64,000 nucleotides of DNA from Roseomonas genomospecies 6 (GTDB lineage: Bacteria > Pseudomonadota > Alphaproteobacteria > Azospirillales > Azospirillaceae), in assembly GCF_008365375.1 (NCBI RefSeq), contig NZ_QOKW01000027.1, positions 1 to 64,000 of the forward strand. The letters are read 5' to 3'. The position numbers and the translations under genes are program-made. Positions 17,983 through 25,998 of this stretch are shown here, in pieces. Position 1 is the first letter of the stretch. Each line of letters begins with the position of its first letter. Under the pieces are notes generated by a model that made no database searches, was not told the DNA's origin, and saw nothing but the letters and a program-made list of their open reading frames with translations.

Positions 17983-18909
17983 ATGACCCAACCGCTCCGC
18001 ATCGGCACGCGCGGCAGCCCGCTGGCGCTGGCGCAGGCCCACGAGACCCGCGACCGGCTGATCGCGGCGCACCCGCATCTGGCCGCCCCCGGCGCCATCG
18101 AGATCGTCGTCTTCAAGACGACCGGCGACCGCATCCTGGACCGCACGCTGGCCGAGGCCGGCGGCAAGGGCCTGTTCACGAAGGAGCTGGAGGACGCGCT
18201 GCTCGAAGGGCGCGCCGACCTCGCCGTCCATTCGATGAAGGACGTGCCGACCTGGATGCCGGAGGGGCTGGAGGTCTCCACCTTCCTGCCGCGCGAGGAC
18301 ACGCGCGACGCCTTCTTCTCGCGCGGCGGCCATACGGTGGACACGCTGCCCGCGGGTTCCGTCGTCGGCACCGCGGGCTTGCGCCGTCAGGCCCAGATCC
18401 TGGAGCGGCGGCCCGACCTGAAGGTCGTGCCCTTCCGCGGCAACGTGCAGACCCGCCTCGCCAAGCTCGACGCCGGGGAGGTGGACGCCACCCTGCTGGC
18501 GCTCGCCGGGTTGCGCCGCCTTGGCCTGACCGACCGCATCACCGCCGTGCTGGAGCATGAGGAGATGCTGCCCGCCGTCGCCCAGGGCGCCATCGGCATC
18601 GAGATCCGCAGCGCCGACGACGCCACCCGCGCCCTGCTCGCCCCGCTGAACTGCGCCGCCACGGCGGCCCGCGTCACGGCGGAGCGCTCGCTGCTGGCCG
18701 TGCTGGACGGCTCCTGCCGGACGCCCATCGCGGCCCTGGCCACGCTGGACGGCGACCGGCTGCATCTGAAGGCCAAGGTGCTGTCCAACGACGGGCGGCA
18801 GGTCTTCCGGGCGGAGCGCAGCGGCAGCGACGGCGACGCGGCGGCCATCGGCGCCGACGCCGGAGCGGAGATCAAGGCGGTGCTGCCGCCCGACTTCTTC
18901 CAGAGCTGA
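17983..18909 (+). CDS. hemC: Porphobilinogen deaminase (hydroxymethylbilane synthase)
   Basis: Polymerises four porphobilinogens to hydroxymethylbilane in haem and other tetrapyrrole synthesis. It has 308 residues. Motifs are LRIGTRGSPLALAQAHE, the catalytic-Asp region ADLAVHSMKDVPT, GTAGLRRQAQ, FRGNVQTRLAKLDAGE, and LDGSCRTPIAA with the dipyrromethane-cofactor Cys at residue 245. It is followed after 5 nt by hemD, and the set continues into the mitofilin-like and hemY genes. Confidence 0.97.
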   Translation: MTQPLRIGTRGSPLALAQAHETRDRLIAAHPHLAAPGAIEIVVFKTTGDRILDRTLAEAGGKGLFTKELEDALLEGRADLAVHSMKDVPTWMPEGLEVSTFLPREDTRDAFFSRGGHTVDTLPAGSVVGTAGLRRQAQILERRPDLKVVPFRGNVQTRLAKLDAGEVDATLLALAGLRRLGLTDRITAVLEHEEMLPAVAQGAIGIEIRSADDATRALLAPLNCAATAARVTAERSLLAVLDGSCRTPIAALATLDGDRLHLKAKVLSNDGRQVFRAERSGSDGDAAAIGADAGAEIKAVLPPDFFQS

Positions 18910-18914
18910 AGGAG

Positions 18915-19670
18915 ATGGCAGGGCCGCACCTTCTGGTCACCCGTCCGGCGGAGGATTCCGAACCGCTGGCCGGGCGGCTGCGCGCGCTCGGGTTCGCCGT
19001 GTCGGTGGAACCGATGCTGGAAATCCGCTGGCTGGACGGGCCGGAGCCGGACGTCGAAAACGTACAGGCCCTCCTCTTCACCAGCGCGAACGGCGTACGG
19101 GGCTACACCAGACGTACGAGCCGGCGTGACCGCCCGGTCTACGCGGTCGGCGACGCCACCGCCACCGCCGCACGGGAGGCCGGATTCGCGCGGGTCGAGA
19201 GCGCATCCGGCGACGTGTACGCCCTGGCCGCGCTGGTGCGCGCACGCTGCACCGCAACAGCCGGCCCGCTGCTTCATGTCGCGGGAACCAAGCTCGCGGG
19301 CGACTTGGCGGGCATGCTGGCGGAGGACGGATTTTCCATCCTGCGGGAAACGCTGTACGACGCCGTTCCGACCGAACGCCTGTCGGACGGCACCGCGGAA
19401 GCGCTGCGTACGGGAACACTGGACGCCGTGTTGTTTTTCTCTCCCCGTACCGCCCGTTCGTTTGTTAGGCTTGTCGCCGAGGCCGGGCTCATCGACCGCT
19501 GTCGTACAGTGGACGCGCTCTGCCTCAGCCCCGCGGTCGCGGAGGCCGCCCGCGCGTACGGTGAGCTGGGAGTGACACCGTGGCACAACGTACGGGTGGC
19601 GCCACGGCCGGAGCAGGAGTCTCTGCTCGGCCTGCTGCCGGACCCATCCGGCGGCACGGGCCGGGTTTGA
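18915..19670 (+). CDS. hemD: Uroporphyrinogen-III synthase
   Basis: Closes hydroxymethylbilane to uroporphyrinogen III. It has 251 residues. Sequence identity in this family is low, but the order hemC-hemD, the length, LLVTRPAEDSEPLAGRLRALGF, LLFTSANGVRGY and VLFFSPRTARSFVRLV are typical. AAGGAG abuts the ATG directly, an unusually short spacing. The gene is noticeably rich in GTAC, about ten copies in 756 nt by eye. It ends 62 nt before the mitofilin-like gene. Confidence 0.9.
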   Translation: MAGPHLLVTRPAEDSEPLAGRLRALGFAVSVEPMLEIRWLDGPEPDVENVQALLFTSANGVRGYTRRTSRRDRPVYAVGDATATAAREAGFARVESASGDVYALAALVRARCTATAGPLLHVAGTKLAGDLAGMLAEDGFSILRETLYDAVPTERLSDGTAEALRTGTLDAVLFFSPRTARSFVRLVAEAGLIDRCRTVDALCLSPAVAEAARAYGELGVTPWHNVRVAPRPEQESLLGLLPDPSGGTGRV

Positions 19671-19732
19671 GCGCATCCGCTTGGGGGCTCGTGTGGCGTT
19701 CGTCGAGAACAACTGCGACCAGAAGGCACCCA

Positions 19733-21607
19733 ATGACCCCTCGCCCAGGCTCCGAACACGAGGCTGACCCGAACGGCCACACGCCGTCCGACCAGAACCA
19801 GGCTTCCTCCGGCGGCCCCGCCGTCGAACGCATCATCGAACGCTTCGGCGGCATCCGCCCCATGGCGCACAAGCTGGACATCCCAGTCACCACGGTGCAG
19901 GGCTGGAAGAAGCGCGGCGCCATTCCGCTGGCCCGCCACGCCGACCTGCGCGCCTCCGCCGCCAAGCACCGGATCAAGCTGAGCGAAGCCGACCTGGAAG
20001 CCGCCACGCCGAGCGAGGACCGCAACGCCCCCGACGCCGCCGATTCGGTGACTCCGCTGCCGACCGACGCCGCCATCATCGCGTCTCCCACCCATCTTCC
20101 GGAAGGCCCTGAGCCCGACAAGGCCGGACCTTTCGAATCCGGACCCGAGAAGGCCGAGCCGGGGTTGGCCGAAGACACCCCGCCGGGCGGCGGCCCCATC
20201 CCCACCGCGGACCTGCCCCCCACCACCCTGCCGCCCGTCGCGGACACCCTGCCGGGTGCCGCCGACACGCTGCCGGGCGGTGATGGGAAGGCCGGGGAGA
20301 TCAAGGCCGAAGAGCCCAGGATCGAGGACACCAAGGCCGATCCGTTCAAGACGGAAGAGGTCAAGTCCGACGAGGTCAGGAGCGAGACCCCGCCTCCGGT
20401 GGAGCCCGTCACGCCCGCCTACGGCACCGCCTCCACACCCTCCACCTCGGCCCGTACGTTCCCGACCGACGCCTCCCATGAGTCGCCCCGCTACGAGGCC
20501 CCGCGGGAGGAGCGCCGGTCCGGCGCCGGTTTCGCCACCGCCGTCTCGCTGATCGCCCTTCTGGTCGGCGCCGCCGCCCTGTCGGAGCCCTGGTGGGGTC
20601 CGCGCGTTCCGGGCTGGCCCGCCGCCGGCGCCCCCGCCGCCGCTCCGGTCGCCCAGGCGCCCGCCGCGCAGCCGGACCCGGCCCTGCGCAACCAGATCCA
20701 GCAGCTAACCGAGCGTCTCGCCAAGCTGGAGCAGCGCCCCGCCGCTCCGGCCAACGGCGCCGCTGCGGGTGGTGCCGCGGGCGGCGTCGACCAGCAGACG
20801 CTGGACAGCGCCGTCAGCCAGCTTTCCGCCCGCATCCAGGAGCTTGAGCAGCGTCCCCAGGCCGCTGCCGCCGGCTCCGCCGAGCCCGACCCGCGCGTCG
20901 CCCAGTTGACCGAACGTCTCAGCCAGGTTCAGCAGCGCGTCGAGGCGGTCGGCAACGAAGCCCAGGCCGCCGGACAGGTCCGCCAGGAGGTGGACGCGCT
21001 GAAGCAGGAGCTGGCCGCCGTCAACCAAGCGGTCGAGACCCGCCGCGACGCCGCCACCGCCGCCCAGGCGCTGGTGCTCGCCGCCGGGCAGCTCCGCTCC
21101 GCTCTGGCTGCCGGACAGCCCTTCCAGCAGGAACTCCAGGCCGTCCGCGCCGTGGGGTCGGACGATGCGCAGGTCACGCAGCCGCTGGACGCGGTGGCCG
21201 GCTACGCCGCCAAGGGCGTGCCGACCCAGCCGCAGCTCACCGACCGCTTCACGGCCATGGCCTCCGACATCGTGCGCGCCGACAACCAGGGCGAAGGCAA
21301 CGACTGGGTGGAGCAGGTCACCGGCAAGATCGCCACGCTGGTCACCGTCCGCCGCCAGGGCGGCGGCGTGGTCGGCGACGGCGCATCGGCGGTGGTCGCC
21401 CGTGCCGAGGCCGCCCTTCAGGCGGGCAATCTCGGCGGCGCGGTCAACGAGCTGTCGGCCCTGAAGGGTCCGGCGGCGCAGGTCGCCGCGCCCTGGATCG
21501 CCGACGCCAAGGCCCGTCTGGCCGCCAACGAGGCCGGCCAGCAGCTCACCTCCCGCGCCATCGGCCTGCTGTCGCAGTCCGCCGGGGTCAAGGGAGCGGC
21601 CCAATGA
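19733..21607 (+). CDS. Mitofilin (Mic60)-like inner-membrane protein with N-terminal HTH-like domain
   Basis: A 624-residue protein of the alphaproteobacterial COG4223/mitofilin family found in hem operons; homologues shape the inner membrane. Residues about 25-90 form a helix-turn-helix-like block (VERIIERFGGIRPMAHKLD, then VTTVQGWKKRGAIPLARHAD). Residues 100-260 are acidic and Pro-rich, likely disordered. One membrane segment lies at about 265-285 (AVSLIALLVGAAALSEPWW). A long coiled coil covers about 320-470 (LTERLAKLEQ, SQLSARIQELEQ, LTERLSQVQQRVEAV). The C-terminal mitofilin-type helical domain follows. AGAAGG precedes the ATG by 7 nt. Its stop overlaps the hemY start in ATGA. The cytosolic HTH-like domain is unusual for a mitofilin. 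Confidence 0.88.
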   Translation: MTPRPGSEHEADPNGHTPSDQNQASSGGPAVERIIERFGGIRPMAHKLDIPVTTVQGWKKRGAIPLARHADLRASAAKHRIKLSEADLEAATPSEDRNAPDAADSVTPLPTDAAIIASPTHLPEGPEPDKAGPFESGPEKAEPGLAEDTPPGGGPIPTADLPPTTLPPVADTLPGAADTLPGGDGKAGEIKAEEPRIEDTKADPFKTEEVKSDEVRSETPPPVEPVTPAYGTASTPSTSARTFPTDASHESPRYEAPREERRSGAGFATAVSLIALLVGAAALSEPWWGPRVPGWPAAGAPAAAPVAQAPAAQPDPALRNQIQQLTERLAKLEQRPAAPANGAAAGGAAGGVDQQTLDSAVSQLSARIQELEQRPQAAAAGSAEPDPRVAQLTERLSQVQQRVEAVGNEAQAAGQVRQEVDALKQELAAVNQAVETRRDAATAAQALVLAAGQLRSALAAGQPFQQELQAVRAVGSDDAQVTQPLDAVAGYAAKGVPTQPQLTDRFTAMASDIVRADNQGEGNDWVEQVTGKIATLVTVRRQGGGVVGDGASAVVARAEAALQAGNLGGAVNELSALKGPAAQVAAPWIADAKARLAANEAGQQLTSRAIGLLSQSAGVKGAAQ

Positions 21608-23010
21608 CCCGCGCCATCTGGTTCATCATCAAGGTCGCCATCGTCGTCGCGATCGCGGTCTGGCTGGCCAACCACCCCGGCACGGTCGCCATCAACTGGC
21701 AGGGCTACGTCGTCGAGACCGGTTTCGGCATCGCCGTGCTGATCGGCGTCGCCGCCCTGGCGGCGGTCATCGTGCTGTACCGGCTCGCCCGCGCCATCAT
21801 CGGGGCGCCGCGCAGCTTCGGCCGCTACCGCCGGTCCCGCCGGCGCGAGCGCGGCTATCAGGCGCTGACCCGCGGCATGGTCGCCGTCGCCGCCGGCGAC
21901 GCCACGACCGCCCGCAAGATGGCGCGCAAGGCCGACGGCCTGCTGAACGAGCCGCCCCTGACCATGCTGCTGTCGGCCCAGGCCGCCCAGCTCCAGGGCG
22001 ACGACCGCGCGGCGAAGGAATACTTCACCGCCATGCTCGACCGGCCGGAGACCGCCTTCCTCGGCCTGCGTGGCCTGCTGACGCAGTCGCTGAAGGCCGG
22101 CGATCGGGTGGAGGCGCTCCAGCTCGCCCGCCGCGCCCAGTCGCTCCAGCCGAACACGCCGTGGCTGCTCGGCACCCTGTACGACCTGGAAGCCCGCTCC
22201 GGCGAATGGGCGGCGGCGGAAGGCACGCTGCAGCAAGCCGTCCAGGCCGGCGCCATCAACCCCGACCTGGGCCGCCGCCACCGCGCCACCTTGCTTCTGG
22301 AGCGCAGCTTCGAGGCGGAGCGCCGGGGCCGGTCCGATTCGGCCCTGTCCCACGCCCAGGCGGCGCACGACCTGCTGTCCGGCTTCGTCCCGGCGGCGGC
22401 CCGCGCCGCTCGGTTGCAGATGGCGGTCGGCAAGCACAAGAACGCGGCCAAGACCATCGAGCGCTGCTGGCGCGTCAACCCGCACCCGGACCTGACCTCG
22501 GCCTACCGCGAGGTGGTTTCCAGCTACGATCCGATGACCCGCGTGAAGCTGTTCGAGAAGCTGCGCAACCACGCCCCCAACGACGTCGAGTCGCTGCTTG
22601 CCGTGGCCCGCGCCTCCCTCGACGCGCAGCTTTGGGGCGAAGCCCGCGCCCATCTGACCAAGGCGCTGGAGATGCGGCCCTCCCGCCGCGTCTTCCAACT
22701 CCTGGCCGAGCTGGAGCGGGCGGAGCGGCAGGACGAGGAGGCGGCGCGCGCGTGGCTGGCCCAGGCGGCCAACGCCCCGGCGGACGCGGCCTGGACCTGC
22801 ACGGCCTGCAACGCGGTCAGCCCGAGCTGGGGCGGCCTGTGCGGCCATTGCGGTGCCTTCGACAGCCTGGAATGGAAGGCTCCGACCGTGAGCCTGTCGC
22901 TGATGACGCCGGAGTCCGCTCCCGCCATCACCCATCAGGCGGCGGAACCCGTCATCGGCCAGCCGGGCATGGCACCGGGCGGCCAGATCGCTCCCCAGGG
23001 AGCGACCTAG
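21604..23010 (+). CDS. hemY: HemY-like TPR membrane protein
   Basis: A 468-residue protein of the HemY N-terminal/TPR family. Two membrane helices (about 3-20 and 40-60: FIIKVAIVVAIAVWLANHPG, GIAVLIGVAALAAVIVLYRLA) precede a run of TPR-like helices through about 390. The C-terminus carries a rubredoxin-like zinc ribbon, WTCTACNAVSPSWGGLCGHC, then FDSLEWK, as in LapB-type proteins. The role in late haem synthesis is suggested by genetics in other bacteria but is biochemically unclear. The start overlaps the upstream stop by 4 nt, so translational coupling is likely. A strong terminator follows. Confidence 0.92.
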   Translation: MTRAIWFIIKVAIVVAIAVWLANHPGTVAINWQGYVVETGFGIAVLIGVAALAAVIVLYRLARAIIGAPRSFGRYRRSRRRERGYQALTRGMVAVAAGDATTARKMARKADGLLNEPPLTMLLSAQAAQLQGDDRAAKEYFTAMLDRPETAFLGLRGLLTQSLKAGDRVEALQLARRAQSLQPNTPWLLGTLYDLEARSGEWAAAEGTLQQAVQAGAINPDLGRRHRATLLLERSFEAERRGRSDSALSHAQAAHDLLSGFVPAAARAARLQMAVGKHKNAAKTIERCWRVNPHPDLTSAYREVVSSYDPMTRVKLFEKLRNHAPNDVESLLAVARASLDAQLWGEARAHLTKALEMRPSRRVFQLLAELERAERQDEEAARAWLAQAANAPADAAWTCTACNAVSPSWGGLCGHCGAFDSLEWKAPTVSLSLMTPESAPAITHQAAEPVIGQPGMAPGGQIAPQGAT

Positions 23011-23034
23011 TCCCGCCTTGGTCGCATTAAGGAA

Positions 23035-23074
23035 AAAGCCCCTTCCCGGTCCGCCGGGGAGGGGCTTTCTTTTT
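23035..23074 (+). terminator. Rho-independent terminator of the hem operon
   Basis: AAAGCCCC and TTCCCGG pair with CCGGGGA and GGGGCTTT around a 4-nt loop, giving a 15-bp stem with one T-G wobble. The stem is followed by a T-rich tail (TCTTTTTG). It lies 25 nt after the hemY stop. Confidence 0.85.
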
Positions 23075-23086
23075 GCGGGGGACGGT

Positions 23087-23163
23087 AAACCACAGAGACA
23101 CGGAGTCACAGAGCAAGACCAGAGACGCTCCGTTCTCTGTGTCTCCGTGTTTCTGTGGTGAAT
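23087..23163. repeat. Palindromic intergenic repeat, family A copy 2
   Basis: The left arm contains ACCACAGAGACACGGAG and the right arm contains CTCCGTGTTTCTGTGGT, giving a near-perfect hairpin with a variable centre. It is related to copies at 14674-14792 and 28938-29012. It lies between the hemY terminator and the 3' end of the pentapeptide-repeat gene. Confidence 0.75.
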
Positions 23164-23194
23164 CGAGAAACTTTACCGCCCTTCGGCCCCGGAC

Positions 23195-24472
23195 CTACGC
23201 CCCGCCCATGCGGGTGCCGTCCAGGATGGCTTCGTCGAGGTTCGCGCTGCTGCGGTCGCAGCCGGTCAGGTCGGCCAGCGTCAGGTCGCAGCCCTTCATG
23301 TTCGTGGCGCTGAGCGAGGCGCCGGCCATGCGGGCGCGCACCAGCGAGGCGCGCATCACCTTCGCCCCGGCGCTGATCAGCAGCATCCCCAGATTGGCCC
23401 CGTCCAGGCAGCCGTCGATCAGGATCGCGCGGTCCAGCTTCGCGCCGCGCATGTCGGCGCCGCGCAGATCGGCGGAGCGCAGATCCGCCCCGTCGAACTG
23501 GGCCGCCTGCAACTGGGCGCCGTTCAGCCGGGCGTTGCGCAGCCGCACCCCCGACCCCTTGGCGAGAGTCAGCACCTTCCCCGACAGGTCCGCCCCGTCC
23601 AGGTTCAGGCCCGTCAGGTCGAGCTGCCGCCCCTGCTGGCCGCTGGTGCCGAGCCACAGAAGATGCTGGCGCAGCAACTGCTCGATCTCCGCGGTCGGGG
23701 GCGCCGGGCGGGCGGGCTCCGCCACGGGTTCCTCGTCCGGTTCCAGGATCGCCGCCTTCGGCGCCTGGGCCGCGACCTCCGCCTCCTCGTCGGTTCGGAT
23801 GGAGGTGACGAGGTCCAGCTCCGACACCTTGGCGCCGTCCAGCTTGGCCCCGCGCAGGTCGGCGCCGTTCAGGTCAGCCCCCTGGAGGTCGGCGCCGGAG
23901 AAATTGCAGTCGCGCAGGTCGGTGCGCTGAAGCCGCGCGCCGGACAGGCGGGAGTTGGAGAAGTCCGCCGCCCGCGCGAAGCTGCCCGACAGCTTGGCCC
24001 GCGCCATGTCGGCGTTGGTCAGCTTGGCCGAGGCCATGTCCGCCGGCCCCGGCTCGAAGCCGACCACCTTCAATTCGCCGGACGCGCTGCGGTTGGCCAC
24101 GCTGCCGTCGCGCAGGTCCACCTCCACCATCACCGCGCCGTCCAGCGTGGCGCCGCGCACGTTGGCGCCGCGCATGTCGGTGCGGTACAGGCGGGCTTCC
24201 GTCAGGTCGGCGCCGCGCAGGTCCGCGCCGTAGAGGTCGGCGTGGTCCAGGATGGTGCCGCGCATCTTGGCGTCGCGCAGGATGGCGCCGGACAGATGCG
24301 CGCCGGTCAGGTTGCGGCCCGACAGGTCCAGGCCGGTCAGGTCGAAGAAGGGCAGGTTGGCGCGGGCGCCGTTCGGCCGCCCCTCGGTGAAGCGGACGTG
24401 GCGCTCGCACACCCGGTCCAGTTGCTCCTGGCTCAGGCGTATCCGGGATTTGAGGGAGCCGTCGTTCGCCAT
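23195..24472 (-). CDS. Pentapeptide-repeat protein
   Basis: A 425-residue protein made largely of A(D/N)LxX pentapeptide repeats in two blocks. One lies at about residues 45-220 (for example LDHADLYGADLRGADLTEAR) and one at about 290-425 (DLRSADLRGADMRGAKLDRA). They are separated by an acidic, Pro/Ala-rich linker containing LVTSIRTDEEAEVAAQAPK. Such repeats form right-handed quadrilateral beta helices and often act as protein-binding or DNA-mimic scaffolds. The partner is unknown. No signal peptide is present. It lies immediately downstream of the cheZ-like gene (7-nt gap), so it may be linked to signalling or motility. Confidence 0.92.
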   Translation of the reverse strand: MANDGSLKSRIRLSQEQLDRVCERHVRFTEGRPNGARANLPFFDLTGLDLSGRNLTGAHLSGAILRDAKMRGTILDHADLYGADLRGADLTEARLYRTDMRGANVRGATLDGAVMVEVDLRDGSVANRSASGELKVVGFEPGPADMASAKLTNADMARAKLSGSFARAADFSNSRLSGARLQRTDLRDCNFSGADLQGADLNGADLRGAKLDGAKVSELDLVTSIRTDEEAEVAAQAPKAAILEPDEEPVAEPARPAPPTAEIEQLLRQHLLWLGTSGQQGRQLDLTGLNLDGADLSGKVLTLAKGSGVRLRNARLNGAQLQAAQFDGADLRSADLRGADMRGAKLDRAILIDGCLDGANLGMLLISAGAKVMRASLVRARMAGASLSATNMKGCDLTLADLTGCDRSSANLDEAILDGTRMGGA

Positions 24473-24479
24473 GGGCTCC

Positions 24480-25451
24480 TCAGGCGAACAGCGCGTCGAT
24501 GTCGGCCTGCGAAATCCCGCCGCCGTCCGACGCTTCCGGCGCCGGTGCGGGGGGACGCGGGGCCGGCTTCGGAGCGGCGGCAGGAGGCGGCGGGGGCGGC
24601 GGGGAGGCTGCCGGCGCGTCCGCCGGCTCCGCCCGCTCCATCACTTGTGGAATGTGGCTGGCCAGATTGTCGAACAGGGCGTCGATGTCGTCCTGGCTCA
24701 CCTCCGGCCCGCCGAGCTGCGGGCCGTTCAGCAGATGCGCGTCGGGCCGGGTGTCGCCCAGCTTGCGGTGGGACGACACGTCGCCCGCCCCCAGGCCCGC
24801 CGTTTCCGAGGCGCTGGCGATGCGGTCCACGCCCCAGATCTCGATCATCGTGTTCACGCGCTGCTCGATGTAGCGCAGCGTGTTGACGACCTTGGTGGTG
24901 CGCTGGCCGGTGATGTCCTGGAAGGAGCAGGCGGTCATGATCTCGATGCTCCAGGCGTCGATGGCGTCCACCATCTCCGCGATGTCGGGATCGTCGCGCG
25001 GGATGCTCTGGGTGATCTCCTGGATCTTCTCGGTGGCGTTCAGGATGTCGGTGGTCGCGCGCTCCGTCGCCGCCACGATCTCGTCCAGTTCGCCGGTCGC
25101 CGCCTCGATGCGGTTGGACCCGGTGTCGGCGGGGCGCAGCGCGGCGATGTCGCTGCGAGTCTCCCGCACCACCTGGGTGATCGACATCAGCTCCTGCTGG
25201 AGCTTCAAGCCGTCGGCCACCCCGGCCGCCGGCGCGGCGCGGGCCAAGGCGCCGGGTTCCACCCCGCGCAGCCGGTTCACCTGCTGTTCCAGCGCCCCGG
25301 CCAGCCGGTGGAACTCGTCCGCCGCCACCACGCGGGACCGCCGGTCGCGCATGCGCAGGAACGCGCGCCCGCGCGCGGTCTGCGACAGCGCCTCCTCCAT
25401 CTGGAGGTATTCATGCTCGGTCAGTTCCAGCAGAGGAACATCGCTCATCAT
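24480..25451 (-). CDS. CheZ-like protein phosphatase with two FliM-like tail peptides
   Basis: A 323-residue CheZ-family protein that should dephosphorylate CheY-P. The central four-helix region (about 80-215) contains CSFQDITGQRTTKVVNTLR, in which D179 and Q183 correspond to the catalytic acid and glutamine of CheZ. The tail is Pro/Ala-rich and carries two near-identical peptides, SQDDIDALF (252-260) and SQADIDALF (314-322). They resemble the CheY-binding N-terminus of FliM. The ATG at 25451 or 25448 is possible after GGTGA. It is followed by the pentapeptide-repeat gene. Base and codon use match the host. Confidence 0.88.
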   Translation of the reverse strand: MMSDVPLLELTEHEYLQMEEALSQTARGRAFLRMRDRRSRVVAADEFHRLAGALEQQVNRLRGVEPGALARAAPAAGVADGLKLQQELMSITQVVRETRSDIAALRPADTGSNRIEAATGELDEIVAATERATTDILNATEKIQEITQSIPRDDPDIAEMVDAIDAWSIEIMTACSFQDITGQRTTKVVNTLRYIEQRVNTMIEIWGVDRIASASETAGLGAGDVSSHRKLGDTRPDAHLLNGPQLGGPEVSQDDIDALFDNLASHIPQVMERAEPADAPAASPPPPPPPAAAPKPAPRPPAPAPEASDGGGISQADIDALFA

Positions 25452-25591
25452 CGTCACCGTCGGCGGGCCACAGTCGAACGTCCGCCATGGAGAAAAGCAC
25501 GTCTTTGGAAAACCAAGGTTACACCAGACGAGGCCTGGATTTCAGACAAATCCCTGGCATCTCTGGGTCGCAGATCCCGCTGAACAAAGTC

Positions 25592-25816
25592 TTAATGGCG
25601 ACCGGGGTGGCGCGCCATGTCGCACCCCTTCGCCTCCTCCGGCGCCCGTCCCGCGGGCGCCATCAGAGCCAGCACCCACAGCGGCGGCGCCCAGAAGAAG
25701 GGCGACGCCGCGGCAAGGCAGACCGCCGGCCACAGGCCGGCCATGGTCCGCCCCACGTCGAACAGCGCGGCGGGCGTCGGCAGCGGCGGGACGGCGGGGT
25801 TTCGGCGGGTGGGCAT
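25592..25816 (-). CDS. Small membrane protein, hypothetical
   Basis: A 74-residue protein with a hydrophobic stretch from about 24 to 54 (AGLWPAVCLAAASPFFWAPPLWVLALMAP) that could make one or two membrane passes. The tail is hydrophilic. GGAG lies 8 nt before the ATG at 25816. It occupies the otherwise empty gap between the cheZ-like gene and the divergent DegP-like gene. No family is recognised; it could be a chance frame, but the start site and composition favour a gene. Confidence 0.42.
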   Translation of the reverse strand: MPTRRNPAVPPLPTPAALFDVGRTMAGLWPAVCLAAASPFFWAPPLWVLALMAPAGRAPEEAKGCDMARHPGRH

Positions 25817-25998
25817 AGAGGATTCTCCGTTGGGCGCCGGTGGCATATACTCCGCCATCCTAACAGGATGCGGCCGGCCATGCTGCGGCTGGATGGGAGC
25901 GAAAGGCGCGTGCAGGCTTGACCCGCCCGCGCCTTTCGCCCAAATCAGCCGCGCCGCACCCTGCGGGCGGGTTTCGGAAAGCGGGAGAGGAGAAGCCG

